In this document: one piece after another, positions 17,234 to 24,965 of the stretch
How positions within the stretch are numbered: the first letter of the stretch is position 1
Layout of the letters: every line of letters starts with the position of its first letter
Assembly (NCBI GenBank): GCA_017554745.1
Contig: JAFZHS010000019.1
Location: 1 to 64,000 of the forward strand
Reading direction: 5' to 3'
DNA length: 64,000 bases
Origin: Clostridiales bacterium
GTDB lineage: Bacteria > Bacillota > Clostridia > Saccharofermentanales > Saccharofermentanaceae
Program-made: the position numbers and the translations under genes
The notes under the pieces: generated by a model
The model's database searches: none
What the model saw: only the letters and a program-made list of their open reading frames with translations
What the model was told of the DNA's origin: nothing

Positions 17234-17239
17234 TATAAT
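17234..17239 (+). promoter_or_regulatory. -10 element TATAAT in the divergent PBP/RNA methyltransferase gap
   Basis: TATAAT at 17234-17239 reads toward the methyltransferase gene; its -35 is poor (GACAAT, 17 bases upstream). On the opposite strand TTGCCT and TATATG with a 17-base spacer read toward the PBP gene. Both would start transcription at or within the first in-frame ATG of each gene, which supports the downstream TTG starts. Confidence 0.5.
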
Positions 17240-17281
17240 TAGATTACTAATATGAGGCAAAGCGAAGGAGCCGCGGATCCG

Positions 17282-18706
17282 TTGGACGCTATTGAGATAA
17301 CTATTACGGCTTTAGGAAGCGAAGGACAGGGCATAGGAAGCCTGCCCTCCGGCAAGAAATGCTTTGTCCCGGGCGTGTTCCCGGGCGAGGTCTGTCTGGC
17401 TTTAGTCGAATCTGAGACGCCTAAGTATGCCGTTGCCGAAGCAAAGAAACTAATCAGGAGTTCTCCTGACAGGACTTCCGCCTTTAAGCCTTCGGACGAA
17501 GTCAGCGGAGGCCTGCCTTTCGCGTGCCTGTCCTATGAAGCCCAGCTTAAGTTTAAGCAGGGGCGCGTCCTTGAGTGTTTATCGAGGATTGGAGGCTTTG
17601 ACCAGGCGCTTCTCGAAAAGATCATGAAGCCGATAATGGCTGCAGATAATCCTTTCAGATACAGAAATCACATGCAGTATGCGGTAAGGGACGGCAAAAT
17701 CGGCCTTCTCTGCGCCAAGTCCGATGAGCTTGGGAGTTACGACGGAAAGCTTATCGAATATGAGATCTTCGGGAAGATAAAAAATGCGGTCGAAGAGACT
17801 TTCGAGCGCGCGCCGACAAGACTTTTCGACGGGTTGGTATTAAGGGGATCTTTGAGGACAAAAGAAGTTCTGGCTGAGCTCGTAAGCCCTTCTGATGCGC
17901 CGCACGAAGTCGTCATAAGGGATGCGAAGAACTACATTGATTCGACGGGTCTTTTGGGCGCGATTAAAGACACCTGCGAAAGTGACGGATATAAGCTCAA
18001 AGGAGTGCTCTTCAGGATCAGCCCCGGCAAGACATCGAAGCGGACCAGATCAGGCTTCAGGGCGGTTATTGATGGCGTTGATTATTACGATGAAGAATTC
18101 TGCGGAAGGACCTTCAGGATCAAGGCCGGATCGTTCTTCCAGGTGAACACAGAACAGGCTGAAAAGCTTGCTAATAAAGCATCTGAAGCCTGCAGCGGAG
18201 CAGGCGTGATCTACGACCTTTACTGCGGCTGCGGAACTCTCGGCCTGGCAGTCAAGCAGAAGGGCCAAAAGCTCCTTGGTATAGAAGTCGTTCCGGAGGC
18301 CATAGCTTCTGCAAAGATAAACCGTTCTTTGTCGCTTGATGAGGCGGAATCAGATGAATGCGAATTCATCTGCAAGGATGTGCTCAAGGCCGATTTCGCG
18401 CAGCTCATAAAGAGCGGGAAGATCCTGCCTCCTGACTGCATTATCGTTGACCCTCCGAGAAAGGGCCTTGATATCGGTGTGGTAAAGAAGCTCGAAGAGC
18501 TCGGCGCGCCAAAGATCTGCTACATATCGTGCGATCCTGCGACCCTTGCAAGAGACCTTAAGATCCTCACAAGGGATTATGAGATCGAAGAAGTCACGCC
18601 GGCCGATCTGTTCCCGAACGCGAGCCATGTAGAGACTGTATGCCGCTTGTACCACCAAAAGAAGGATTTCATCTCGGTGTCGTATGAGCCAAGAATTGTG
18701 GAGTAA
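17282..18706 (+). CDS. rlmD: 23S rRNA (uracil-5-)-methyltransferase, RlmD/TrmA family
   Basis: An SAM-dependent 5-methyluridine methyltransferase. It has an N-terminal TRAM domain (EITITALGSEGQGIG) and a C-terminal methyltransferase with SFFQVNTEQAE, DLYCGCGTLGL, DPPRKGLD, the catalytic-loop YISCDPATLARDL and FPNASHVETV. The usual iron-sulfur motif before LSYEAQL is changed to GGLPFACLSYEAQL, so the cluster ligands appear lost. TTG 17282 has GAAGGAG 11 bases upstream and leaves the TRAM domain at the very N-terminus, as in relatives. The in-frame ATG at 17252 lacks a binding site. RlmD versus a paralogous target cannot be settled here. Confidence 0.9.
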   Translation: MDAIEITITALGSEGQGIGSLPSGKKCFVPGVFPGEVCLALVESETPKYAVAEAKKLIRSSPDRTSAFKPSDEVSGGLPFACLSYEAQLKFKQGRVLECLSRIGGFDQALLEKIMKPIMAADNPFRYRNHMQYAVRDGKIGLLCAKSDELGSYDGKLIEYEIFGKIKNAVEETFERAPTRLFDGLVLRGSLRTKEVLAELVSPSDAPHEVVIRDAKNYIDSTGLLGAIKDTCESDGYKLKGVLFRISPGKTSKRTRSGFRAVIDGVDYYDEEFCGRTFRIKAGSFFQVNTEQAEKLANKASEACSGAGVIYDLYCGCGTLGLAVKQKGQKLLGIEVVPEAIASAKINRSLSLDEAESDECEFICKDVLKADFAQLIKSGKILPPDCIIVDPPRKGLDIGVVKKLEELGAPKICYISCDPATLARDLKILTRDYEIEEVTPADLFPNASHVETVCRLYHQKKDFISVSYEPRIVE

Positions 18707-18709
18707 GAC

Positions 18710-19342
18710 ATGAGATTTGACAACGCGTATTTTATTACTGGTACGGCCTATGCAGGCAAATCAACCATGGTAAAACTGCTTGCAGAGAAATATAACGGTA
18801 TCCTGTGTGAAGAGAACTATCATGACCAGCTGTTGCCAGCGCTTGACAGCACAGAGTTTCCTTTTCTGACTTATACCCGTGATCTAGAGGACTGGCATGA
18901 CTTCATCAGAAGGACCCCAGAGGAATACAAGGCATGGATGGACGGCGTGTCTCACGAGTGCGAGATACTGGAGCTCAGGCTTCTGGATGAGCTTAAGGAA
19001 CAGAGGAAACCAGTGTTTGTAGATACGAATATTTCGATAGAGACGCTGAAGGATATTACTCCAGCAGATCATGTGCTGGTCATGCTGGCGGATCCTCAAA
19101 TCTCTGTACGGCGTTTTTTTGAAAGGCCAGATCGTGAAAAACAGTTCTTATATCGGCTGATAATGGATGAACCTGATCCTGAGAAGGCGATGGATAATTA
19201 TCGGAAAGGGCTCATGCTGATCAATTCACAGGAAAACTATGACCGCTATTTACACTCTGGATTCCAAGTGATAATCAGGGATGAAAGCCGAAGCATTGAG
19301 CATACCCTAGAAATGGTAGAAGAGGCATTCAGACTGGGTTAA
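18710..19342 (+). CDS. P-loop NTPase/kinase-like protein (210 aa)
   Basis: Walker A is clear as ITGTAYAGKSTMVK (about residues 9-22). The later FVDTNISIETLK and ADHVLVMLADP segments fit the strands of a small nucleoside- or shikimate-kinase-like fold, and RRFFERPDREK could be a lid. It starts four bases after the methyltransferase stop with GGAG inside that gene's end, so the two are probably co-transcribed. I do not recognise a specific substrate. Family naming beyond AAA-type or kinase-like P-loop protein would be guesswork. Confidence 0.75.
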   Translation: MRFDNAYFITGTAYAGKSTMVKLLAEKYNGILCEENYHDQLLPALDSTEFPFLTYTRDLEDWHDFIRRTPEEYKAWMDGVSHECEILELRLLDELKEQRKPVFVDTNISIETLKDITPADHVLVMLADPQISVRRFFERPDREKQFLYRLIMDEPDPEKAMDNYRKGLMLINSQENYDRYLHSGFQVIIRDESRSIEHTLEMVEEAFRLG

Positions 19343-19419
19343 AGAATCATGCTCCTGGTGGTAGTACAATCAAAATCCAGTTGAGACGGTAGTAATTCTG
19401 ACAAAAAGGAGCATCTGAT

Positions 19420-19938
19420 ATGGCAGAGAAATTTCTGGCCCTGATGGCAGATCTTGATGACAATACCCAGGAGATAATGTCCGGGTGGTATAAGACCTTA
19501 ACGGGCGCGGGATTTAAAGGTGTGCAGACACCTGATCTTCCGTATCACATCACTATGGCTATCCTGCCTCTCGAGATGGAAGATGAGGCAGTCGCCAGGA
19601 TGCAGAAGGTGGCATCTGACTTTACTGAGTTCCCCGTGCATTTGAGTCATATTGGAATGTTTGCGGGAGGAAGGGTATTATTCGCAGGCCCCGAGAGAGA
19701 CGGTAAGCTCAATGCTTTCCACGAGGCTTTGGAATTCGACGTGCCCCAGCCCCATCCGTGGACGCCGCACTCGACGATAATCATCGATGAGCCTGAGACC
19801 ATTCAGGCTGCTCTACCCTTGGTGGTAAAGTCTTTTAAGCCCATCATGGGAAAGATCACGAAGTTTCATCTCTGCGCCTTCCAGCCCAAGAGGGAGATAG
19901 CGGCGGTAGAGCTTAAAAAGGACAATAAGCACAACTGA
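19420..19938 (+). CDS. 2H phosphoesterase superfamily protein (2'-5' RNA ligase-like)
   Basis: A 172-residue protein with the two HxT/S catalytic motifs of the 2H superfamily, YHITMAI (about residue 42) and PHSTIII (about 124). Strands in between include VHLSHIGMF. Members act as RNA ligases or cyclic phosphodiesterases on 2'-5' or 2',3'-cyclic bonds; which applies here is not visible. AAAAAGGAG lies upstream of the ATG. An ATGCTCCT stretch (19349-19356) is complementary to the AGGAGCAT (19407-19414) that contains this site. The protein ends in a basic KKDNKHN tail. Confidence 0.82.
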   Translation: MAEKFLALMADLDDNTQEIMSGWYKTLTGAGFKGVQTPDLPYHITMAILPLEMEDEAVARMQKVASDFTEFPVHLSHIGMFAGGRVLFAGPERDGKLNAFHEALEFDVPQPHPWTPHSTIIIDEPETIQAALPLVVKSFKPIMGKITKFHLCAFQPKREIAAVELKKDNKHN

Positions 19939-19977
19939 AATCAGGGTTGTTTATGATTGTTTTCTGTTGAGAATGTA

Positions 19978-20006
19978 TTGCGTTTGTACGCACAAGCGTG
20001 CATACT
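19978..20006 (+). promoter_or_regulatory. Promoter and operator of the toxin-antitoxin operon
   Basis: TTGCGT (19978-19983) and CATACT (20001-20006) are 17 bases apart. The spacer is filled by an inverted repeat TGTACGC-ACAA-GCGTGCA (19985-20002, one mismatch). An operator inside the spacer fits autorepression by the antitoxin complex. Confidence 0.7.
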
Positions 20007-20056
20007 ATTCTTGTAGTTATTTGGTTTTCGCTGGTTAAATTAGGAGAAAGATTAAT

Positions 20057-20362
20057 ATGGCTAAGACAGCAAATTTATATGCACGAATAGAACCTGATGT
20101 TAAGGAACAGGCAGAGAGCATTCTCGCTGCTTTAGGTATTCCTGCCTCGAATGCTATCACCATGTTTTATAAGCAGATTATTCTTCAAAAGGGCATTCCT
20201 TTTGATGTGAAGATACCTGTTGCAACTCAAGTTGATGCTAGTGTTCTTTCTGATGATGAGTTGAATGTTGAATTGGAAAAGGGATACAGCGACATGAAAA
20301 AGGGCAGAACAAAATCTGCCAAAAAAGCATTTTCCGACATCCGAAAGGACTACAAGATATGA
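20057..20362 (+). CDS. RelB/DinJ-family antitoxin
   Basis: A 101-residue antitoxin. Its N-terminal ribbon-helix-helix (TANLYARIEPDVKEQAESIL, then LGIPASNAITMFYKQIIL) is characteristic of RelB/DinJ and would bind the operator in the promoter. The C-terminal half, with the lysine-rich MKKGRTKSAKKAF, should wrap the toxin. AGGAGAAAG precedes the ATG. It overlaps the toxin start by four bases. Codon use here is more AT-rich than in neighbouring housekeeping genes, consistent with a mobile module. Confidence 0.9.
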   Translation: MAKTANLYARIEPDVKEQAESILAALGIPASNAITMFYKQIILQKGIPFDVKIPVATQVDASVLSDDELNVELEKGYSDMKKGRTKSAKKAFSDIRKDYKI

Positions 20363-20688
20363 TGTATGATGTTCAGTTATCTGAACAGGCTGAAAAGGAT
20401 ATCAGAGGTATCTACGAATATATTGCGTTTGACCTTCAATCTCCTATAGCTGCATCCGGACAGTTGGACCGGTTGGAAGAAGCAATATACAAACTTGATC
20501 ATATGCCGAATAGGTTTCGCAGATATGATAAAGAACCCTGGCGAAGCAGGGGACTCAGATTATTTGCGGTAGATAATTACGCAGTGTTTTATATTCCTGA
20601 TGTGGTCAAAAAACAAGTTACGGTTATACGTGTAATGTATGGCGGCAGGGACATTGATTCAGAATTAAGACGATATACCGGAGCCTGA
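20359..20688 (+). CDS. RelE/ParE-superfamily toxin
   Basis: A 109-residue toxin partner. The opening YDVQLSEQAEKDIRGIYEYI, the central RLEEAIYKLDHMPNRFRRY and the terminal VTVIRVMYGGRD are the standard RelE/ParE fold landmarks. Its length and YDVQLSEQAEKDI start lean toward the ParE-type subgroup, so it could be either an mRNA interferase or a gyrase poison. Two consecutive ATG codons (20359 and 20362) are possible starts. It overlaps the antitoxin, as usual for translational coupling. Confidence 0.88.
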   Translation: MMYDVQLSEQAEKDIRGIYEYIAFDLQSPIAASGQLDRLEEAIYKLDHMPNRFRRYDKEPWRSRGLRLFAVDNYAVFYIPDVVKKQVTVIRVMYGGRDIDSELRRYTGA

Positions 20689-20719
20689 TTATTCTTTCTA
20701 ATCAAAAAGGTGAAACATC

Positions 20720-20768
20720 TTGACAGGCTAATTTGGATTAGCTAAAATACGGCTAATTTGAATTAGCC
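20720..20768 (+). promoter_or_regulatory. TetR operon promoter with two palindromic operators
   Basis: TTGACA (20720-20725) and TAAAAT (20743-20748) are separated by exactly 17 bases. That spacer is itself an imperfect palindrome, GGCTAATTTGGATTAGC. A second palindrome, GGCTAATTTGAATTAGCC (20751-20768), covers the start-site region. The operators are 25 bases apart and precede the TetR gene by 20 bases. Confidence 0.85.
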
Positions 20769-20788
20769 TGATTTTTGCGAGGTCATTT

Positions 20789-21406
20789 ATGAATACCAAA
20801 GAAAAGATCCTAGATGAAGCGCTTACGCTGTTCTCCGAGAAGGGATACGCGAATGTTTTCGTAGGCGATATAGCAGACAGAGTCGGCATCAAGGCGCCGT
20901 CGCTTTATAAGCACTACAAGAACAAGCAGGCTATCTTTGACGCGATCATAGACGAGATGAACAGAAGGTTCGAAGAGCAGGCGAAGGCCATGCAGATCAA
21001 CGGAAACGACGCGGCAAAAGATGCAGGGATCTACGAGACCCTGTCAGAGGACAAGCTCTTGAAGCTCGGAAGAGAATTCTTTCTTTATTACCTTCACGAT
21101 GACTACAACAGGAAGTTCCGCAAGATGCTTACTATCGAGCAGTTCCACGAAAAGGACCTTGCCAAAGTTTATTCGAAGCTCTATGTGGATGACCCGCTCT
21201 CATATCAGGGGATGCTTTTCGGATTCATGGTAACGGCAGGCGTGCTTAAGACAGAGAATGTGCAGGTCATGACGCTGCACTTTTACGCGCCGATCTACTT
21301 CATGCTCACGGTATGCGACAGGGAGCCCGAGAGGGAGCCTGAGATGCTGAAGCTTTTGGATGAGCACATCAAACAGTTTGACAGACTCTACGGGAGGAAT
21401 AATTGA
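20789..21406 (+). CDS. TetR/AcrR-family transcriptional regulator
   Basis: A 205-residue repressor. The N-terminal helix-turn-helix reads ILDEALTLFSEKGYANVFV, then IADRVGIKAPSLYKHYKNKQ. The C-terminal helical ligand-binding domain has no strong family identity. The two GGCTAAT palindromes covering its promoter are its likely operators, giving autorepression. Its stop codon shares one base with the start of the flavoprotein gene, so the regulated function is very probably that enzyme. The inducer is unknown; electrophiles or quinone-like compounds are plausible from the partner. Confidence 0.92.
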   Translation: MNTKEKILDEALTLFSEKGYANVFVGDIADRVGIKAPSLYKHYKNKQAIFDAIIDEMNRRFEEQAKAMQINGNDAAKDAGIYETLSEDKLLKLGREFFLYYLHDDYNRKFRKMLTIEQFHEKDLAKVYSKLYVDDPLSYQGMLFGFMVTAGVLKTENVQVMTLHFYAPIYFMLTVCDREPEREPEMLKLLDEHIKQFDRLYGRNN

Positions 21407-22128
21407 TGAAGATCACGGTAATAAACGGAACCGAAAAACACGGTATTACATACAGGCTCAAAGAGATGTTCTTAGAGCCGTTTAAGGACAAGGCAGAGAT
21501 CACGGAATTCTATCTGCCCAAAGACGGCCCCGGTTTTTGCATCGGATGCACACAGTGCTTTCTGACGTACCAGGATCGTTGCAAGGATGCGGCTTGTGTC
21601 CAGAAGATCGAGAAAGCAATGATTGAAGCAGATCTGCTGGTCTTTACTTCACCTTCTTATGTAAAGCACACCACAGGTGCGATGAAAGCATTGCTCGATC
21701 ACTTCGGTTACAGATGGATGCCGCACCGCCCTGCAAAAGAGATGTTCGGCAAGCGTGCCCTGATAATCACCCAGAGCCTTGGCGCAGGCGAGAAATCCGC
21801 TGCAAAAGATATTAAAGACAGCCTCTCCTGGTGGGGCATCAGCTATATCAAGAATACTCACTTCAAGCTCATGAGCGAGATTCATTGGGATAAGCTTCCT
21901 GAGAAAAAGAAGGGGCAGATGACACGCGGAATGGCTAAGGCTGCCAGGCGGTTCGGTGCTATCGATTACAGCAGAAGAGCACACACTAACCTTGTGACCA
22001 AAGCAAAATTCTATGCCGTCAGAATGCTGCAGACGGGCCTCGGAAAAGACAATCCGGAGTATACTGATTTCAAATACTGGAAAGCGAACGGATGGCTCGA
22101 TAAGGTCAGACCGTGGAAGGCCGCATAA
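21406..22128 (+). CDS. Flavodoxin-fold NAD(P)H-dependent oxidoreductase
   Basis: A 240-residue flavoprotein of the NADPH-dependent FMN reductase / multimeric flavodoxin type. It has ITVINGTEKHGITYRL (phosphate-binding loop), a CIGCTQCF cysteine pair often seen in iron-sulfur flavoprotein relatives, and VFTSPSYVKHTTGAMKALLDH around the flavin. I prefer ATG 21406 (GGGAGG nine bases upstream) to the in-frame TTG at 21403. Coupled to a TetR regulator, it is likely an inducible detoxification reductase. The substrate is not evident. Confidence 0.85.
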   Translation: MKITVINGTEKHGITYRLKEMFLEPFKDKAEITEFYLPKDGPGFCIGCTQCFLTYQDRCKDAACVQKIEKAMIEADLLVFTSPSYVKHTTGAMKALLDHFGYRWMPHRPAKEMFGKRALIITQSLGAGEKSAAKDIKDSLSWWGISYIKNTHFKLMSEIHWDKLPEKKKGQMTRGMAKAARRFGAIDYSRRAHTNLVTKAKFYAVRMLQTGLGKDNPEYTDFKYWKANGWLDKVRPWKAA

Positions 22129-22169
22129 CTTTTCGGGTAGAATTAGAAAAACGTTTGAAGGAGTAATTC

Positions 22170-22484
22170 ATGGCATCAAGCAAAGAATACTTGGAGTTCG
22201 TCTTAGAGCAGTTATCACTTTTGGACGACATAACATATAAGGCGATGATGGGCGAATTCATCATCTATTACAGAGGCAAGATCGCAGGTGGCATATACGA
22301 TGACCGCTTCCTCGTAAAGCCCACCAAATCAGCCGTTGCCATGATGCCTGAAGCCGATCTGGAGCTACCTTACGAGGGCGCGAAAGAGATGCTCCTTGTA
22401 GATGACATCGACAACAAAGAGTTCTTAAGAGATCTTTTCGACGCGATGTATGACGAGCTCCCCGCTCCGAAGAAAAAGAAGTGA
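22170..22484 (+). CDS. TfoX N-terminal-domain protein
   Basis: A 104-residue stand-alone TfoX_N-like domain: ITYKAMMGEFIIYYRGKIAGGIYDD, split here by convention, is followed by FLVKPTKSAVAM. It lacks the TfoX C-terminal domain used in competence regulation. Short proteins of this kind are common in Clostridia with no established function. GAAGGAG precedes the ATG. It is six bases ahead of a GNAT gene, so the two share a transcript. Confidence 0.82.
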   Translation: MASSKEYLEFVLEQLSLLDDITYKAMMGEFIIYYRGKIAGGIYDDRFLVKPTKSAVAMMPEADLELPYEGAKEMLLVDDIDNKEFLRDLFDAMYDELPAPKKKK

Positions 22485-22490
22485 ATCACC

Positions 22491-22958
22491 ATGAGCATAA
22501 AGTTAGTTGAAGTTACAAGAGATGATATAGAGACTGTCTGGAAGATGCAGCTCGATGCGTTTTCGGGCCTGCTCGAAAAGTATCAGGATTACGATTTAAG
22601 TCCCGGAGCCGAGCCCATGGAAAAGATCGTCGCGAGATTTGAGCAGTCCTGGACGAAGTATTACTTCATTACCGCAGAAGGTAAGAACGTCGGCGTTATC
22701 CGCATTGTCGACAAGAAGGACGGCACAAGGAAAAGGATATCGCCTCTGTGGATCATGGCAGAATACCGTGGCAAGGGTTACGCGCAGCAGGCGATCCTCG
22801 CTGCAGAAGAGCTCTACGGCCCTGACAACTGGAGTCTTGATACGATCCTGCAGGAGAAGGGCAACTGTTATCTCTATGAGAAGATGGGATATCATCGGAC
22901 AGGCAAGACCGAACACATAAACGATAAGATGGACATTGTTTTCTACGAGAAAAACTGA
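22491..22958 (+). CDS. GNAT-family N-acetyltransferase
   Basis: A 155-residue acetyltransferase with the acetyl-CoA loop visible as RGKGYAQQAI, preceded by strand ISPLWIMAEY and followed by NCYLYEKMGYHRTGKTEHI, the usual C-terminal signature. It starts six bases after the TfoX-like gene and precedes a small cysteine-rich protein by nine bases. The acceptor substrate is unknown; position in a run of small accessory enzymes suggests a metabolite or drug-type acceptor rather than a ribosomal protein. Confidence 0.88.
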   Translation: MSIKLVEVTRDDIETVWKMQLDAFSGLLEKYQDYDLSPGAEPMEKIVARFEQSWTKYYFITAEGKNVGVIRIVDKKDGTRKRISPLWIMAEYRGKGYAQQAILAAEELYGPDNWSLDTILQEKGNCYLYEKMGYHRTGKTEHINDKMDIVFYEKN

Positions 22959-22967
22959 GGTGGATCT

Positions 22968-23333
22968 ATGCATAAGTGGTACGACGAAGAATACGAATTT
23001 ACAGTAGAAGTAACGGGCTTCCTGCACAGCGATAAGACCGAGAATTACTGCCGCAACGGCGAAGAGATCGGCGACAAATACACATGCACTTACGGGTGCC
23101 CAGTTAACCAGGACGGATGCGGCATCTGCTCTAAGACCATGATGATGCTCTACCCTCTTATGGAAGCAGTAAGAAGCGGCGGAGACCTGGAAAATCTCGG
23201 CGGCAACAGCAAGTATGAGAAGACCATCGTATGCCCTGACGGCTGCGTGATCTTTAAGCTCACGGCAAAGCCTCTTGGCAATGAGAACTTCCACAAGGGC
23301 GGCTTTTACAACTATCCGGATCAGACGGTATAA
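22968..23333 (+). CDS. Small cysteine-rich protein, TIGR04076-like
   Basis: A 121-residue soluble protein with seven cysteines. They include YTCTYGCPVNQDGCGIC and the late KTIVCPDGCVIFKL. The arrangement (G-x-CP segment, then a C-terminal V-x-CPDG-x-VIFKL strand) resembles the TIGR04076 family as I recall it, whose function is not established. The cysteine pairs could bind metal. GAGGTGG precedes the ATG. It lies in a tight row of same-strand genes. Confidence 0.6.
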   Translation: MHKWYDEEYEFTVEVTGFLHSDKTENYCRNGEEIGDKYTCTYGCPVNQDGCGICSKTMMMLYPLMEAVRSGGDLENLGGNSKYEKTIVCPDGCVIFKLTAKPLGNENFHKGGFYNYPDQTV

Positions 23334-23347
23334 CCGGTTTTGCAGGC

Positions 23348-23875
23348 ATGAATGACAACGAAGAACTCTATCTGGAGCTTAAAGATGAAGAGTGGCCCTT
23401 TGAATACACGGACCACGACAGGCAGATCGTAAGAGCGGTCGTTTTTGATGATGACAAAAACTTCTATTTCGTAAGAGCAAACCGCGACGATGATTTCGGA
23501 GCGGCTACACTTATTGAGACTTCGGGCGGCGGAGTTGAAGATGGCGAAGATCTTTTGGAAGCCATACACAGAGAGCTCAAAGAAGAGCTCGGGATCGAGT
23601 CGGAGATCATCTGCAAGATCGGTGTAGTAAGCGATTACTATAATCTGATCCACCGCCACAACATTAATAACTATTACCTGTGCAAGGCAGTCTCATTCGG
23701 AGATAAGAATCTCACACCGGAGGAGATAAAGGGTTTTCACCTCTCCACGTTGAAGATGACCTACGATGAGGCAGTAGCAGAATACGGGAAAAGAAGAGAG
23801 AGCAGACTCGGAAGACTGGTCTGTAACAGAGAGCTTCCGGTGCTGAAAAAAGCAAAAGAGATATTGGGTTTGTGA
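23348..23875 (+). CDS. Nudix hydrolase
   Basis: A 175-residue Nudix-fold pyrophosphohydrolase. The Nudix box is complete: GGGVEDGED, then AIHRELKEELGI, giving the G-x5-E-x7-RE-x2-EE-x-G pattern at about residues 58-81. An N-terminal IVRAVVFDDDKNFYFVRA strand leads into it. The substrate cannot be assigned. The ribosome binding site is weak, and the start lies 14 bases after the previous stop, suggesting translational coupling. Confidence 0.9.
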   Translation: MNDNEELYLELKDEEWPFEYTDHDRQIVRAVVFDDDKNFYFVRANRDDDFGAATLIETSGGGVEDGEDLLEAIHRELKEELGIESEIICKIGVVSDYYNLIHRHNINNYYLCKAVSFGDKNLTPEEIKGFHLSTLKMTYDEAVAEYGKRRESRLGRLVCNRELPVLKKAKEILGL

Positions 23876-23885
23876 GGTCTGAGGT

Positions 23886-24539
23886 ATGAACAAAGAGTGG
23901 TCCGAACTAAATAAAACCATGCAGATTCAGCTTAAAAAGAAGGATACTTTTGATGAAGGTATCACGACTCTTTTTGAGCTCCGCGATAAGCTTTGGGACA
24001 CTATAAGCTCATACAAGAAAGACCTTAAAAGGGAAGACTTCGATGCGATCCCTTACATTAACGCTGACGGCTATCACAGCAAGACTATCGCGTATTCTCT
24101 CTGGCACATTTTCCGCATCGAAGACATCGTCGCGCACACCCTGATAAAAGGTGATGAGCAGGTCTTCTTCAGGAAGGGATATCAGGAGAAGATCAAATCT
24201 CCGGTAATCACGACAGGCAATGAACTCGTTAAGCAGGAGATAGCGGACTTTTCAAAGCAGCTCGACCTGAAGGAACTCTATTCTTATATTCTCGATGTAA
24301 AGAAGAGCACGGAAAAGATCCTTAAGGAAATGACCTTTGAGGATACGAAGTTAAAGATATCAGGCGACAGAAGGAAGGCATTGGAAGACCTTCATGTCGT
24401 AAGCGAAGATGAGAGCGCGATATGGCTCATTGATTACTGGTGCAAAAAGGATGTCAGAGGCCTTATCCAGATGCCGTTTTCCAGGCACTGGATAATGCAC
24501 ATAGAAGCATGCGAGAGGATAAAGAACAAATGCAGCTGA
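23886..24539 (+). CDS. DinB-like four-helix protein
   Basis: A 217-residue, mostly helical protein. Histidines in SLWHIFRIEDIVAHTLI and RHWIMHIEACE are placed as in DinB/YfiT-type four-helix bundles that bind a divalent metal. Such proteins include thiol transferases and many uncharacterised members. It begins 11 bases after the Nudix gene. Its last ten bases overlap the next gene's start. The fold call is moderate; the activity is unknown. Confidence 0.65.
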   Translation: MNKEWSELNKTMQIQLKKKDTFDEGITTLFELRDKLWDTISSYKKDLKREDFDAIPYINADGYHSKTIAYSLWHIFRIEDIVAHTLIKGDEQVFFRKGYQEKIKSPVITTGNELVKQEIADFSKQLDLKELYSYILDVKKSTEKILKEMTFEDTKLKISGDRRKALEDLHVVSEDESAIWLIDYWCKKDVRGLIQMPFSRHWIMHIEACERIKNKCS

Positions 24540-24895
24540 AAAAACTGGAATGCGACCTGACCGTCTGTAAACTTGAGGCCACAACAAGCATAGACCTTAG
24601 TAAAGATTTTTACTTCATCGGCAGGACCGACGAAGAGATATCTCTGGTCTGCAAAACAGAGGATACTCCCGGCAATACCACAGACCGCGATGACGGCTGG
24701 AAGGGCTTCAGGATAGAGGGTGTGCTGGACTTTTCGCTGATCGGGATCCTCTCGAAGATATCGGGGATCTTAGCCGAAAATAAGATCGGGATTTTCGCGG
24801 TGTCGACATATAACACGGACTACATTCTCGTAAAGAAAGAAAACTTCGAGAAGGCACTTCGCGTGCTGGGAGAAGCAGGATACGAGATCGTCTGA
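24530..24895 (+). CDS. ACT-domain protein
   Basis: A 121-residue protein of two ACT-like halves. The second reads FRIEGVLDFSLIGILSKIS, then NKIGIFAVSTYNTDYILVK, ending in ALRVLGEAGYEIV, a pattern typical of small stand-alone ACT proteins. These usually bind amino acids and modulate a partner. The ATG at 24530 has GAGAGGAT upstream and overlaps the preceding gene by ten bases. Nothing nearby names the ligand. Confidence 0.8.
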   Translation: MQLKKLECDLTVCKLEATTSIDLSKDFYFIGRTDEEISLVCKTEDTPGNTTDRDDGWKGFRIEGVLDFSLIGILSKISGILAENKIGIFAVSTYNTDYILVKKENFEKALRVLGEAGYEIV

Positions 24896-24920
24896 ACTCT
24901 ACTAAGCGTAGGTGGTTTTG

Positions 24921-24935
24921 CTGCCTGACAGGCAG
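24921..24935. promoter_or_regulatory. Palindrome upstream of the XRE-superoxide-reductase-like gene
   Basis: CTGCCTGACAGGCAG is a perfect palindrome with a single-base centre, 30 bases before the start codon and 13 before the GAAGGAGG site. It is a plausible operator for the XRE protein encoded just downstream. Confidence 0.5.
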
Positions 24936-24965
24936 TACTATCTCACGTGAAGGAGGCAGATCACC

